The notes below the pieces were generated by a model, which was not told where the DNA came from, ran no database searches, and was given only the letters and a program-made list of their open reading frames with translations. Made by a program: the position numbers and the translations under genes. Positions 34,790 to 46,426 of a DNA stretch of 64,000 nt are shown here, one piece after another (positions within the stretch are counted from its first letter, which is position 1; each line of letters begins with the position of its first letter). Source of the DNA: Steromphala cineraria. Taxonomy: Eukaryota; Mollusca; Gastropoda; Trochida; Trochidae. The stretch is taken from contig OU744735.1 of assembly GCA_916613615.1 (NCBI GenBank), positions 42,233,468 through 42,297,467 of the forward strand, written 5' to 3'.

Positions 34790-35394
34790 CTGCATACATT
34801 ACGAACCTGATTTAGAATCTAGAAATTCTCAAAATTTGACATTCTATTTTAAAACTGTTACAGTAAAACATTTACGTGCTCATATTGAATTTCTAAGAGC
34901 ATATATGATTGAACATGGGGGATTAATGATTAATGAATGAATGATTTATGACTCGTGTGGTCCGTATTAGGGGCAACAAATTTACCAGTTCCTCATATGA
35001 TATGCCTTTTAAATAAGATGAAATAAGATTCTTAGGGCGTTGTCCCAGATAAAAAAATCTCACAACTATCAAATAAAACCACTTCAGCAGGTATTTAAAA
35101 CTTAACACTTATCAATTATTATGTAATACATATTGCAGTTATTTAAAAAAAAGCTCTATCTCAGAAGGTGGGTTTTGTCATTATAAATGTGGAGCACAGT
35201 GGTGTAGTGGTTAGCATAAAATCATATATTTTTGAGGTTATGTAATAATATGCACACGTATTTTGCCACAAATTACATGTAGATTATCAAATACATATTG
35301 TGGGGTTTCTTTTTTACGGATCATTAAAATGACATATATTTTCTTTTGCCCATGAGTTTAGTTTTCTTCCAATTGTCCCACTTTTTCAGTCAAT
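34790..35394. other. No gene; tRNA-like SINE head at 35,189-35,216
   Basis: GTGGAGCACAGTGGTGTAG at 35,189 matches the 5' end of the SINE at 58,211-58,352 (read there on the minus strand). Only the first roughly 28 bp remain. No copy of FReD exon 2 is found here, although it would be expected. Confidence 0.5.
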
Positions 35395-38300
35395 AATGAA
35401 AAATGTACAATGTACAGTCAATAGTGAAAAGGTGTTCGTTCCAGTTATCCTCAATGTACAGTTAATAGTGAAAAGGTGTTCGTTCCAGTTGTCCTAAATG
35501 TACAGTCAATGGTGAAAAAGTGTTCGTTCCAGTTGTCCTAAATGTACAGTCAATAGTGAAAAGGTGTTCTTTCCAGTTGTCCTAAATGTGCAGTCAATAG
35601 TGAAAAAGTGTTCGTTCCAGTTGTCCTAAATGTGCAGTCAATAGTGAAAAAGTGTTCGTTCCAGTTGTCCTAAATGTACAGTCAATAGTGAAAAGGTGTT
35701 CTTTCCAGCTGTCCTAAATGTACAGTCAATAGTGAAAAGGTGTTCGTTCCAGTTGTCCTAAATGTACAATCATTATTGAAAAAGTGTTCTTTCCAGTTGT
35801 CCTAAATGTACAGTCAATAGTGAAAAGGTGTTCGTTCCAGTTGTCCTAAATGTACAGTCAATAGTGAAAAGGTGTTCGTTCCAGTTGTCCTAAATATACA
35901 GTCAATAGTGAAAAAATGTTCGTTCCAGTTGTCCTAAATGTACAGTCAATAGTGAAAAAGTGTTCGTTCCAGTTGTCCTAAATGTACAGTCAATAGTGAA
36001 AAGGTGTTCTTTCCAGTTGTCCTAAATGTACAGTCAATAGTGAAAGAGTGTTCGTTCCAGTTGTCCTTAATGTACAGTCAATAGTGAAAAGGTGTTAGTT
36101 CCAGTTGTCCTTAATGTACAGTCAATAGTGAATAAGTGTTCGTTCCAGTTGTCCTAAATGTACAGTCAATAGTGAAAAGGTGTTCTTTCCAGTTGTCATA
36201 AATGTACAGTCAATAGTGAAAGAGTGTTCGTTCCAGTTGTCCTAAATGTACAGTAAATAGTGAAAAGGGGTTCGTTCCAGTTGTCCTAAATGTACAGTCA
36301 ATAGTGAAAAAGTGTTCGTTCCAGTTGTCCTAAATGTACAGTCAATAGTGAAAAGGTGTTCGTTCCAGTTGTCCTAAATGTACAGTCAATAGTGAAAAGG
36401 TGTTCTTTCCAGTTGTCCTAAATGTACAGTCAATAGTGAAAAAGTGTTCGTTCCAGTTGTCCTTAATGTACAGTCAATAGTGAAAGAGTGTTCGTTCCAG
36501 TTGTCCTAAATGTACAGTCAATAGTGAAAAGGTGTTCGTTCCAGTTGTCCTAAATGTACAGTCAATAGTGAAAAAGTGTTCGTTCCAGTTGTCCTAAATG
36601 TACAGTCAATAGTGAAAAAGTGTTCGTTCCAGTTGTCCTAAACGTGCAGTCAATAGTAAAAAGGTGTTCGTTCCAGTTGTCCTAAATGTACAGTCAATAG
36701 TGAAAAAGTGTTCGTTCCAGTTGTCCTAAATGTACAGTCAATAGTGAAAAGGTGTTCTTTCCAGTTGTCCTAAATGTACAGTCAATAGTGAAAGAGTGTT
36801 CGTTCCAGTTGTCCTAAATGTACAGTCAATAGTGAAAAGGTGTTCTTTCCAGTTGTCCTAAATGTGCAGTCAATAGTGAAAAAGTGTTCGTTCCAGTTGT
36901 CCTAAATGTACAGTCAATAGTGAAAAGGTGTTCTTTCCAGTTGTCCTAAATGTACAGTCAATAGTGAAAGAGTGTTCGTTCCAGTTGTCCTTAATGTACA
37001 GTCAATAGTGAAAAGGTGTTAGTTCCAGTTGTCCTTAATGTACAGTCAATAGTGAATAAGTGTTCGTTCCAGTTGTCCTAAATGTACAGTCAATAGTGAA
37101 AAGGTGTTCTTTCCAGTTGTCATAAATGTACAGTCAATAGTGAAAGAGTGTTCGTTCCAGTTGTCCTAAATGTACAGTAAATAGTGAAAAGGGGTTCGTT
37201 CCAGTTGTCCTAAATGTACAGTCAATAGTGAAAAAGTGTTCGTTCCAGTTGTCCTAAATGTACAGTCAATAGTGAAAAGGTGTTCGTTCCAGTTGTCCTA
37301 AATGTACAGTCAATAGTGAAAAGGTGTTCTTTCCAGTTGTCCTAAATGTACAGTCAATAGTGAAAAAGTGTTCGTTCCAGTTGTCCTTAATGTACAGTCA
37401 ATAGTGAAAGAGTGTTCGTTCCAGTTGTCCTAAATGTACAGTCAATAGTGAAAAGGTGTTCGTTCCAGTTGTCCTAAATGTACAGTCAATAGTGAAAAAG
37501 TGTTCGTTCCAGTTGTCCTAAATGTACAGTCAATAGTGAAAAAGTGTTCGTTCCAGTTGTCCTAAACGTGCAGTCAATAGTAAAAAGGTGTTCGTTCCAG
37601 TTGTCCTAAATGTACAGTCAATAGTGAAAAAGTGTTCGTTCCAGTTGTCCTAAATGTACAGTCAATAGTGAAAATGTGTTCGTTCCAGTTGTCCTAAATG
37701 TACAGTCAATAGTGAAAAGGTGTTCGTTCCAGTTGTCCTAAATGTACAGTCAATAGTGAAAAAGTGTTCGTTCCAGTTGTCCTAAATGTACAGTCAATAG
37801 TGAAAAGGTGTTCGTTCCAGTTGTCCTAAATGTACAGTCAATAGTGAAAAGGTGTTCGTTCCAGTTGTCCTAAATGTACAGTCAATAGTGAAAAGGTGTT
37901 CGTTCCAGTTGTCCTAAATGTACAGTCAATAGTGAAAAAGTGTTCGTTCCAGTTGTCCTCAATGTACAGTCAATAGTGAAAAGGTGTTCGTTCCAGTTGT
38001 CCTAAATGTACAGTCAATAGTGAAAAAGTGTTCGTTCCAGTTGTCCTAAATGTACAGTCAATAGTGAAAAAGTGTTCGTTCCAGTTGTCCTAAATGTACA
38101 GTCAATAGTGAAAAGGTGTTCTTTCCAGTTGTCCTAAATGTACAGTCAATAGTGAAAAGGTGTTCTTTCCAGTTGTCCTAAATGTACAGTCAATAGTGAA
38201 AGAGTGTTCGTTCCAGTTGTCCTAAATGTACAGTCAATAGTGAAAAGGTGTTCTTTCCAGTTGTCCTAAATGTGCAGTCAATAGTGAAAAAGTGTTCGTT

Positions 38301-39918
38301 CCAGTTGTCCTAAACGTGCAGTCAATAGTGAAAAGGTGTTCGTTCCAGTTGTCCTAAATGTACAGTCAATAGTGAAAAGGTGTTCGTTCCAGTTGTCCTA
38401 AATGTACAGTCAATAGTGAAAAGGTGTTCGTTCCAGTTGTCCTAAATGTACAGTCAATAGTGAAAAAGTGTTCGTTCCAGTTGTCCTAAATGTACAGTCA
38501 ATAGTGAAAAAGTGTTCGTTCCAGTTGTCCTAAATGTACAGTCAATAGTGAAAGAGTGTTCGTTCCAGTTGTCCTAAATGTACAGTCAATAGTGAAAAGG
38601 TGTTCGTTCCAGTTGTCCTAAATGTGCAGTCAATAGTGAAAAGGTGTTCGTTCCAGTTGTCCTAAATGTACAGTCAATAGTGAAAAGGTGTTCGTTCCAG
38701 TTGTCCTAAATGTACAGTCAATAGTGAAAAAGTGTTCGTTCCAGTTGTCCTCAATGTACAGTCAATAGTGAAAAGGTGTTCGTTCCAGTTGTCCTAAATG
38801 TACAGTCAATAGTGAAAAAGTGTTCGTTCCAGTTGTCCTAAATGTACAGTCAATAGTGAAAAAGTGTTCGTTCCAGTTGTCCTAAATGTACAGTCAATAG
38901 TGAAAAGGTGTTCGTTCCAGTTGTCCTAAATGTACAGTCAATAGTGAAAAGGTGTTCTTTCCAGTTGTCCTAAATGTGCAGTCAATAGTGAAAAGGTGTT
39001 CGTTCCAGTTGTCCTAAATGTACAGTCAATAGTGAAAAGGTGTTCGTTCCAGTTGTCCTAAATGTACAGTCAATAGTGAAAAAGTGTTCGTTCCAGTTGT
39101 CCTAAATGTACAGTCAATAGTGAAAAAGTGTTCGTTCCAGTTGTCCTAAATGTACAGTCAATAGTGAAAGAGTGTTCGTTCGTGTTGTCCTAAATGTACA
39201 GTCAATAGTGAAAAGGTGTTCGTTCCAGTTGTCCTAAATGTGCAGTTAATAGTGAAAAGAAGTTCGTTCCAGTTGTCCTAAATGTACAGTCAATAGTGAA
39301 AAGGTGTTCGTTCCAGTTGTCCTAAATGTACAGTCAATAGTGAAAAAGTGTTCGTTCCAGTTGTCCTCAATGTACAGTCAATAGTGAAAAGGTGTTCGTT
39401 CCAGTTGTCCTAAATGTACAGTCAATAGTGAAAGAGTGTTCGTTCCAGTTGTCCTAAATGTACAGTCAAAAGTGAAAAAGTGTTCGTTACAATTGTCCTA
39501 AGTGTACAATCATTATTGAAAAGTGTTATTTCCAATTGTCCTAAATGTACAATCATTATTGAAAAAGTGTTCGTTCCAGTTGTCCTAAATGTACAGTCAA
39601 TAGTGAAAAGGTGTTCGTTCCAGTTGTCCTAAATGTACAGTCAATAGTGAAAAAGTGTTCTTTCCAGTTGTCCTAAATGTACAGTCAATAGTGAAAAAGT
39701 GTTCGTTACAATTGTCCTAAGTGTACAATCCTTATTGAAAAGTGTTGTTTCCAATTGTCCTAAATGTACAATCATTATTGAAAAAGTGTTCGTTCCAGTT
39801 GTCCTCAATGTACAGTCAGTAGTGAAAAAGTGTTCGTTCCAGTTGTCCTAAATGTACAGTCAATAGTGAAAAAGTGTTCTTTCCAGTTGTCCTAAATATA
39901 CAGTCAATAGTGAAAAAA
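35395..39918 (+). repeat. 44-bp minisatellite, about 100 units
   Basis: The units read TGTACAGTCAATAGTGAAAA then GGTGTTCGTTCCAGTTGTCC then TAAA, 44 bp apart. Variants include TTCTTT, AAAGAG, CCTCAA and AACGTG. Three rare variants recur exactly 924 bp apart (21 units), revealing a higher-order repeat. It occupies the place of intron 1, exon 1 and exon 2 in the duplicated FReD locus. There are no unique spacers, so it is not CRISPR-like. Confidence 0.97.
35945..37675 (+). repeat. 924-bp higher-order repeat, two copies
   Basis: GGTGTTAGTT occurs at 36,091 and 37,015, GGGGTTCGTT at 36,267 and 37,191, and AACGTGCAGT at 36,641 and 37,565. Every interval is 924 bp, that is 21 times 44. A later CCTCAATG variant recurs at 37,959, 38,751 and 39,366 (792 bp, then 615 bp). 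Confidence 0.9.
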
Positions 39919-40319
39919 CGACAAAATAACTTTTTAATAAACAACTTTAATAAAGTATATCTGTTACTTCATCTACTTATACACCATTCAAACATTGCCA
40001 TTGCATGAAACATTTATCCGGTTTAGCAATATTATAAATAGCCAAAATCACAGTTCGCGAGGGTTGATGTACGTTGTATTAATAATTCTGCTATTTAAGA
40101 ATTTAAGTTAAACGTAAATAAGTTTTATTTTCCAAATAACTTAATATTGCAGATTACTTGAGTGCAGATTTCTAGGTGTGAATGGTTTATATTTACGAAA
40201 TGTTAGAGTGGGACACTGCCTTTAAAGTGACACAGAGTATCTTTCTTAAAAATTTATTTGGTTTTGATAAGCTAACAAATATCTTATATGCTGATTGATA
40301 TTCATATCTCATCACTGAT
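39919..40319. other. No gene seen
   Basis: AT-rich sequence between the minisatellite and the duplicated upstream block. No PAN-domain exon equivalent to 54,433-54,739 is present. Confidence 0.5.
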
Positions 40320-40681
40320 ACTATGGAATGGATTGTCGTCAATTGTTAGCAATCCGCAGAGGAATCGTGGAGCTCTGAATAATGTATTCTCTTCTTAACT
40401 ATACTCTTGGGCAAGTGCAAATAGTTTGTGTCTCCACTGTAGGTAAATAAGTACAGCGAAAACACTGCAACCAGGGACTTGGTTGCAGAAAGAGGTGAAC
40501 TCCGAGCAATTGTGTCAAATTTCGTAAAGGATTAATGCCATTTGTAATAGTGTTTGGGTCAAATATGTCAAAGTTCATTTATCGAGACGTATTTGTTGTT
40601 TAGGAAAATAACCAGTTAAGGTAAAGTGACATTTACATTAGCATTTAATATAGCAATTGAAAAAAGCAAATATTTCTGACC

Positions 40682-40800
40682 TTGGTTGCGTTGTGTCCAA
40701 AGGCAATGAACTTCATCCACATTGCACTCAGACCACCTGAGAGTTCCGAGCACAATCAGAGACGCAATCTATCAAAGATTCTTAGGAGAGCAGCGAAACA
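40682..40800 (-). pseudogene. Decayed PAN-like exon, copy B
   Basis: On the minus strand 40,769-40,746 reads DCVSDCAR. This resembles DCVSECAG in the PAN domain of the intact gene. Nearby frame is broken by stops, and the sequence to the left (40,682-40,740) looks like a SINE core rather than coding DNA. The resemblance covers about eight residues plus nearby codons, so a PAN origin is a suggestion, not proof. Confidence 0.4.
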
Positions 40801-40961
40801 CCTGCTTGGTATTGTCGAGAGAGAAAGAATCGAATTCTAAACTGAATAGAAATGAGACTGTCCACTTTTAGAAAAATAGTAACGACTTTAGATTGAAGAT
40901 GGATATGTAATACAAATGCATGTCATTTTCCCATTATTTTTTTCTCGGGATAATAAATTGT

Positions 40962-41263
40962 GAGGTGAGGTGAGGTGTTCTGGAGTTTCACGCCTTTTCC
41001 AAGAGATCGCAGCTGCTAATATTACTGCAGAGAGAAAGCCCGCAACAAAAGTGTTGCTATGCATTGCGGTGAAACCTGCGAGCATGGAACTAGCGAACCA
41101 TGGGTAGTACTTCGCTGAAAGTCAGTGTGGCATTGCACCCAAACCTTACTGCGTGTAGAACAGTTCTCTACTGCAGACAAAGTTGCCTAGCCCCTGGCAG
41201 GAATCAAATCACGGACCACTTGATCCGAAGCCGAACACGCTATCCACTGCGCTATCCCGCCCC
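40962..41263 (-). mobile_element. tRNA-derived SINE, inverted, in block B
   Basis: Same family as 22,775-23,087. The 5' end (GGGGCGGGATAGCGCAGTGG) is at 41,263, and the (CTCAC)n tail is at 40,962. Flanking duplications GGATAATAAATTGT (40,948) and GGATAATGAATTGT (41,264) differ by one base. Confidence 0.9.
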
Positions 41264-41775
41264 GGATAATGAATTGTATATGACAACCAAATCAATGCAC
41301 ATGATATCTCCGGGGCAGAAAGAATACAACACTCCTTTTTCTGTCTGAAGTCACATGGGGACCAAACTAAACTGTTGTTATGGATATGAATCATCAAAGG
41401 AAACACAGTATATAATATATATTCTTCTCGTTCCTTTGAGCGTGGTACATAAATCAATATCCTACCATCTATATTTTCTGTTGTGGTTGTTAATATAACT
41501 TTTATCAGATCGCAGCTGCTTAGTTTGTTGGCTAGTTTTTCTTTGGATTGAACAAATGAATAAATGAAATGATTGAATGAATAAACTAAGTTTAAATCAT
41601 TACCTTGATGTTACCTTGACCTTTGTCAAATACCATTGGGAAAATTATGTGTATTTCTTCATTTCCAAATTATATTTTATCATATTAAAGTGTTTTTAAA
41701 AGTTTGATAACTCTTGGCTTTGACCTTTGACCTTAAATTTGAACCTATAAAAAATCAAAACCGTTATAATAAAAA

Positions 41776-42428
41776 AAAGTGTGCTTTAGTTTCATCTTGT
41801 CTGTGACAGAAACGTGAATTTGATTGTAAAATCACTTTTTTCTTATTAATCAAATCGAATGTTCGGTCTTGAAAAATATAACTAAAAAACTTAAATGGTG
41901 CAACAAATATTTAGTCATATTAAACAGCAATTAAGCAAACAAAACACAAGATGTGATATTCCCTAGAGACATTGAGAAGATTTTGAGTTAAAAGAGGGTA
42001 ATATAATTGTTATGAATGACAACATCTTCTTACTATGTATCTTCTACACCTGACGTTACCTTTGATATATCCTTTGTTCTAAATGAGGCGTTCAACGTTT
42101 CTGGGCTTATCATCTAGCAAAGGGACAAAGGAGTTTCAAGAAACGTACATACATTACATTTTCTCGTAGTAAAAAACTGTAATAATCATCATATTTAGTT
42201 AAAACTCTCTGCAACAGTAAAAAGTATTGTATATTTTCGGGTTGAGATCCTTATTGGGCAAAATCGAGGACGTACATTTGTCTGTTAAATACCATGTTTC
42301 CAATTTGATTTTCATATCTTCATGTTATGTTTGAATTTGCATATGCGTTACCAAAAATGAAGAAGCTGATAACAATCGAGGTTGCAATGTTATGTTGTTA
42401 ATTGAAATAAAATAATTTCTGTTTTCAG
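41776..42428. other. No gene seen
   Basis: AT-rich. It ends in a polypyrimidine-rich stretch and TTTTCAG, a good acceptor for the exon that follows. No upstream exon of that gene was recognised. Confidence 0.45.
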
Positions 42429-42509
42429 GAGGATAGGAGAGTCATTACAGGACAAAACCAAGTCTCGGCCACACCTACTGCCAAGGCCATTGTGGACTTA
42501 CTCAAATAG
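42429..42509 (+). CDS. Lone terminal exon, DJ-1/PfpI-family-like C-terminus
   Basis: After a strong acceptor (TTCTGTTTTCAG) 27 codons are open and end in TAG at 42,507-42,509. The peptide contains RRVITGQNQVSATPTAKAIV. In the ThiJ/PfpI (class I glutamine-amidotransferase-like) family, the last strand and helix typically read VTGQNPxSAxxxA, so this looks like a terminal exon of such a protein. No exon with the nucleophile elbow (CHG) was found upstream. The exon may therefore be an orphan left by the locus duplication, or belong to a gene with long introns. Its downstream flank (42,525-42,750) is repeated at 30,090-30,260, where the exon itself is missing. The call rests on one short motif. 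Confidence 0.45.
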   Translation, partial: EDRRVITGQNQVSATPTAKAIVDLLK

Positions 42510-42524
42510 AGTTGTACCGAGTTT

Positions 42525-42900
42525 CTGTTTAATATGCAGCGAGTGGCCATATTATCACGTACAAAAGACGCCATTCCCTTTGACTTACATGTCAATTAGC
42601 TGTTCCGACAGTTTCCTCTGTCGAAAAAAAATGAACCACAATATACATAAGAATTTCTTTATCTAATGACAACGTTTCTTGCATGCTTTTGCCATGTTTC
42701 TGTATCAAAATGATGATTTTAGAACAGCATCGCTGATTGCACAACTAACTTTGATTGTCTCCAATCAGGCATCTCCCATTCTATCCCACAAAGTCGGCGT
42801 AATAGAACAGAGGCTGTATCAACATTTCATGACTTGATCTGCCTCTGTGGGGTGATGTTCTACTTCAGGACCCTTGATATCAGTCAGCATTAATCTCCTC
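42525..42900 (+). repeat. Repeated downstream flank plus SINE-like scrap
   Basis: 42,525-42,750 matches 30,090-30,260. 42,750-42,900 includes CTTGATCTGCCTCTGTGGGG, the inverse of a stretch near 24,134. Confidence 0.6.
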
Positions 42901-43365
42901 TATTTAATGATAAATAAGTATAAGGTTTTACTATTTTGCTGTAAACTTTATTTTTATAATATCTTTAAGCATGATTTCTTTGGCTTGTAATTCATAAAAC
43001 TGATACATTAATACACAAAAAACTTTGTTGTCATTTTCGTGATCAATATTTATCTCCTCTGATGATAAATACACATTAACTTCTTCTATTTTACCGTTAA
43101 CATTTTTTAAATCGTAAAATCTTCTTTAAGCACTTTTCCCTTTGGCTTGTTGTTTCGTGTTAATACATAAAACTGATACATTAATAGACCACACAATTTG
43201 TAGCCATTTTTTTATAATTATGTATTTCATCTGATTGTAAATAAACATTTACTTTTACTTTTTTGTTATAGACATTACTTATTATTTAGAAAATTTCTTT
43301 AAAGCACATTTTGGCTTTCACCTCCCTGGGAATACATACAACAGATACATAGATACATCACAACT
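42901..43365 (+). repeat. Degenerate 150-180-bp tandem repeat, about 3 copies
   Basis: CTTTGGCTTGT followed by CATAAAACTGATACATTAATA recurs at about 42,980 and 43,141. A weaker third copy ends near 43,350. Confidence 0.6.
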
Positions 43366-43886
43366 GTTGAAGGCACTTTCGTACCTAATCAGAAAGGTAT
43401 ACAATATTGTACATGTTTGTTGGTAATATGGATGGGTATCGTCCTCCTTTCTGTATTGCAATAAATGGCGATCCAGAAAAGGGTATTACAATACGTATTG
43501 CAAAATATTGGTACCTTTTTAATTCAAGAATTTGCATGCTATCTTGTATAAATATGAGCGTTGAGAACGATCATCATTGTTCAGCTTTGAGCCGTCTTGG
43601 AAAGGATATTTTTTCAATCACTATTTAGGATCTGTAAACATATTTCAGCTTTATTCACAACATAACTTTGAAAAAAACTTTACGTAAATCTTGTTTATTT
43701 GATTGTGTTTGTTAGTAATTTTAGATGGAAATAATTCGTTTTAAAGCGTTTGATATATTGGATAATTTCAAAAGTGTGTACCGATTCGCATCACGTTGTT
43801 CCTGTATTGCAATATACCGATATATCGATAATACCACGCATCATTAGTTGTTAACATTACTTTTTCTTTTGATGTCTTTAATATTC
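43366..43886. other. No gene seen
   Basis: The plus-strand frame 43,407-43,628 (73 codons) has no recognised domain. It lacks splice or composition support. Confidence 0.4.
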
Positions 43887-43900
43887 GAACATGAAAACGG

Positions 43901-43952
43901 GTTGAGTGAGTTGAGTTGAGAGTATTTCACTTATATCGCGGCTGCTAGTATG
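43901..43952 (-). mobile_element. 5'-truncated SINE tail with target duplication
   Basis: Only the last 52 bp of the GGGGCGGG SINE family remain (inverted; ATATAAGTGAAAT then (ACTCA)n). A perfect 14-bp duplication, GAACATGAAAACGG, flanks it (43,887-43,900 and 43,953-43,966). This is the expected product of aborted target-primed reverse transcription. Confidence 0.9.
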
Positions 43953-43966
43953 GAACATGAAAACGG

Positions 43967-44907
43967 ATAATTTGTAATGGTGACGCTCTGTTACACCTTT
44001 AAAGTGTACTGATATGCATGTTTAAATCAAATTGTTCATATCCAAAGTAATTTACTTTTATTTGTTTTGCCCAGTCTGAGGATACAGGGGTCAAGACCTG
44101 TGCTGCTTATTGTAACTATACAAAACTATAGCACTAAAACTTGAACAGGAAGATTTTATTCTTAAGCGGTGTACAACATATATGATTAAAGAAATGAACG
44201 CTTCTTTAATTTTGAGTAAAAAGGTCATCCGTTATTGATCAAATTTGTTATGTAATTACATATGATTCATTTGGAAACCCTTCTCCATAACTTTTCCTAG
44301 ATCAAAAGTATTGACCTACTTATCACTGTTTTGAAAGCGTCGATCGAGTGTCATGTTCAATGTTCTCTGTCACATCTTTAATCGACTGTCATCTTTTGCA
44401 CATAAGAGAACTTATCATCTTCCTTAATCGTTTTACCATATCTTCATGATTGATATTTGGGTTAAAGGTGGCAGTAGCACATTTTCTAGTATATATTATA
44501 TCCATCCTGCTACATCAGCTTATCTATCTCCGCTTTTGCGCCAATCTATCTGAAGCAGGATGGTAAAAAAATATGATATTACGAATACAAAAGTCAATGT
44601 TTCCAGTTGCACGACATTTTTTTAAAATAAAAAATGCAGTTCTATAACAAAGCTAAAACAAAGTTATTATGTTCAGTTGAATTATACGAGAATCCATTCC
44701 CTACCTTAAATGTAAAAACGGTGTTGACAGCAAAAACTGTCGGTTGTTTAAAGATATATTCTTCTTTCTACTTCTACTACACACGAAAGGATTGGGTTAT
44801 AAGCTATTTAAACCTCTGAAGGCAACATATGACATTAATTGATATATTGTCAAAAATTCGAAAATGTTCTAAAACGAATTTACAATGTTCAGTTAAGGTA
44901 CCATTTA
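43967..44907. other. No gene; small hairpin at 44,512-44,563
   Basis: CCATCCTGCT and AGCAGGATGG form the ends of a roughly 52-nt inverted repeat. The frame 44,634-44,819 is unrecognised. ACATATGACATTAATTGATA near 44,826 recurs diverged at about 46,470, just outside the Tc1 element. Confidence 0.45.
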
Positions 44908-46426
44908 GACTGAGGTACACAAGAAACTTTACACCCCAAATTACGTACATATTTGAAAATATACAAAGTAAAATTGAAATCCTTGGTCAGTATGATGAAC
45001 CAAACAATTATTCGCCCAAACATACCAACTACAATTAATTCTTGCTTTTGATGGCTGTTTCTCGAAATTCATGATTTTTGGTGACTGCACGTGGAATTCT
45101 TGCGCAAACAGTATAAAAGGTGACCCGCATGATAAACTGGCACTATTGCAACGAAAGGACACGAAAAGAATGCCAAGACATTAGAGCAACGAGAGCGAGC
45201 CGTCGGTATGTCCCAGGTGGGAGCAACAAACAGCCATATTGCAAGAACTCTTGGATGCAGTCGACAAACCATCATCAACCTGTTTAGGTGACTCTAGCAG
45301 ACTGGCCAGACCGTTGATCGTCCCAGAAGGGGCAGACCAAGAGTTACAACGCCCCGAGAAGACCGCGACATCAGGGTTCTTCACATTCGCAACAGGTTTC
45401 TGACAATGACGGCAACGGCACTCGGACACCACATCCACAGGAACACCGTCATGAGACGACCATGATACGTGCTGCAGGTATCCGCGTCTACCGACCTCTA
45501 TGTGGGATGCCATTGACCCATCAACATCAGCTGCATTGTCTGCGCTGGACAAGAACTGTGCGACGTTTGCAACGGCGGAATTGGCTACGGGTTCTATTAA
45601 CTGACGAAAGTCAGTTTGATATACACCATGTTGACGGTAGAGTCCGAGTTTAAAGGCGTAGAGGAGAGCGACATGCACATGGTTGTGAACAATAACTTCG
45701 TCCCTTTGGTGGCGGTGGAGTGATAGTCTGGGGAGGCATTTGTGGGGATCAGAAAACACCTCTGGTTACCATACAAGGAAATCTTACTACTATAAGGCGT
45801 ACCAAAATCAAGTACTGACTCCCGTAGCGGTGCCATACCTTCAACAACAGGTACAGCAGAACATGTTTCAGCAAGATAACGACACCCCATACTGCTAGAT
45901 TGCCCATAGTTTTCCCTTCCCTGAACAACGTTAACGTTTTGCCATGGTCAGCGCGTTCCCCGGACTTGTCAACTATAGAACATCTCTGGTTTCAATTTGG
46001 ACGACATCTGAGACGTCGACAGCCGCAAACACAGACCATACAGCAACTGGAACAGGCACTTCATGACGAGTGGAGACAGATTCCAGCTGACGTCATCCGA
46101 CGCCTAACGTTATTCATGAGACTACGAGTTATGGCCTGTATCAACGCCAACGGAGGTCACACAAGATATTGATGTGTCACTGAGTTATCTTGAACTGACA
46201 ACAACATGCATCATGAAAATCACGAAATGATATTTTCATCAAACTGCATGCGGACTGTAAAAATGTTTTCTTTATCCCTTGGTTTTGAAAAAAACGAGAA
46301 TGATTGTTTGACGAACCAGTCAACATTGAACATTAAATAATATCCCGGTTCTATCATATCAATTTGTTTTGTTATTTTTACTGTATGAAAAAATAGGGTG
46401 TAAAGTTTCGTTTGTGCCTCAGTTTG
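44908..46426 (+). mobile_element. Tc1-like transposon 1 (degenerate)
   Basis: Terminal inverted repeats: GACTGAGGTACACAAGAAAC at the left (44,908), and at the right, read inverted, AAACTGAGGCACAAACGAAA, both followed by CTTTACACCC. TA dinucleotides flank both ends. The element is about 1.5 kb and encloses a broken transposase. Confidence 0.8.
45169..46172 (+). pseudogene. Tc1-family transposase, disrupted
   Basis: Translation in shifting frames gives an N-terminal helix-turn-helix region (VGATNSHIARTLGCSRQTII), the GRPRVT linker, then TDESQF (first catalytic Asp, about 45,613), QDNDTP (second Asp, about 45,873), SPDLSTIEHLW (catalytic Glu, about 45,982) and the C-terminal RRLTLFMR region. 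In-frame stops interrupt the DNA-binding part and follow the second Asp, and at least one frameshift lies after DGRV. It cannot make an active enzyme. It is more decayed than its relative at 47,963-48,982. Long antisense frames over it (45,181-45,759 and 45,597-45,890, minus) are shadows. Confidence 0.85.

Larger units (their letters stand above)
40320..41775 (+). repeat. Segmental duplication block, copy B
   Basis: Collinear with 54,850-56,650. Shared landmarks are CTATGGAATGGATTG, CACATTGCACTCAGACCAC, the same SINE, CATATCAATAC-type A/T stretches and CTTTGACCTTTGACCTTAA. In copy A this block lies immediately upstream of the FReD gene. Confidence 0.85.

Noticed and set aside
35395..39918. 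Regular 44-bp array considered as a CRISPR array
   Set aside because: There are no unique spacers, the whole unit is repeated, and the genome is animal.
45181..45890. Antisense frames of 192 and 97 codons over Tc1 element 1
   Set aside because: The plus strand carries recognisable transposase motifs; the minus frames are shadows.
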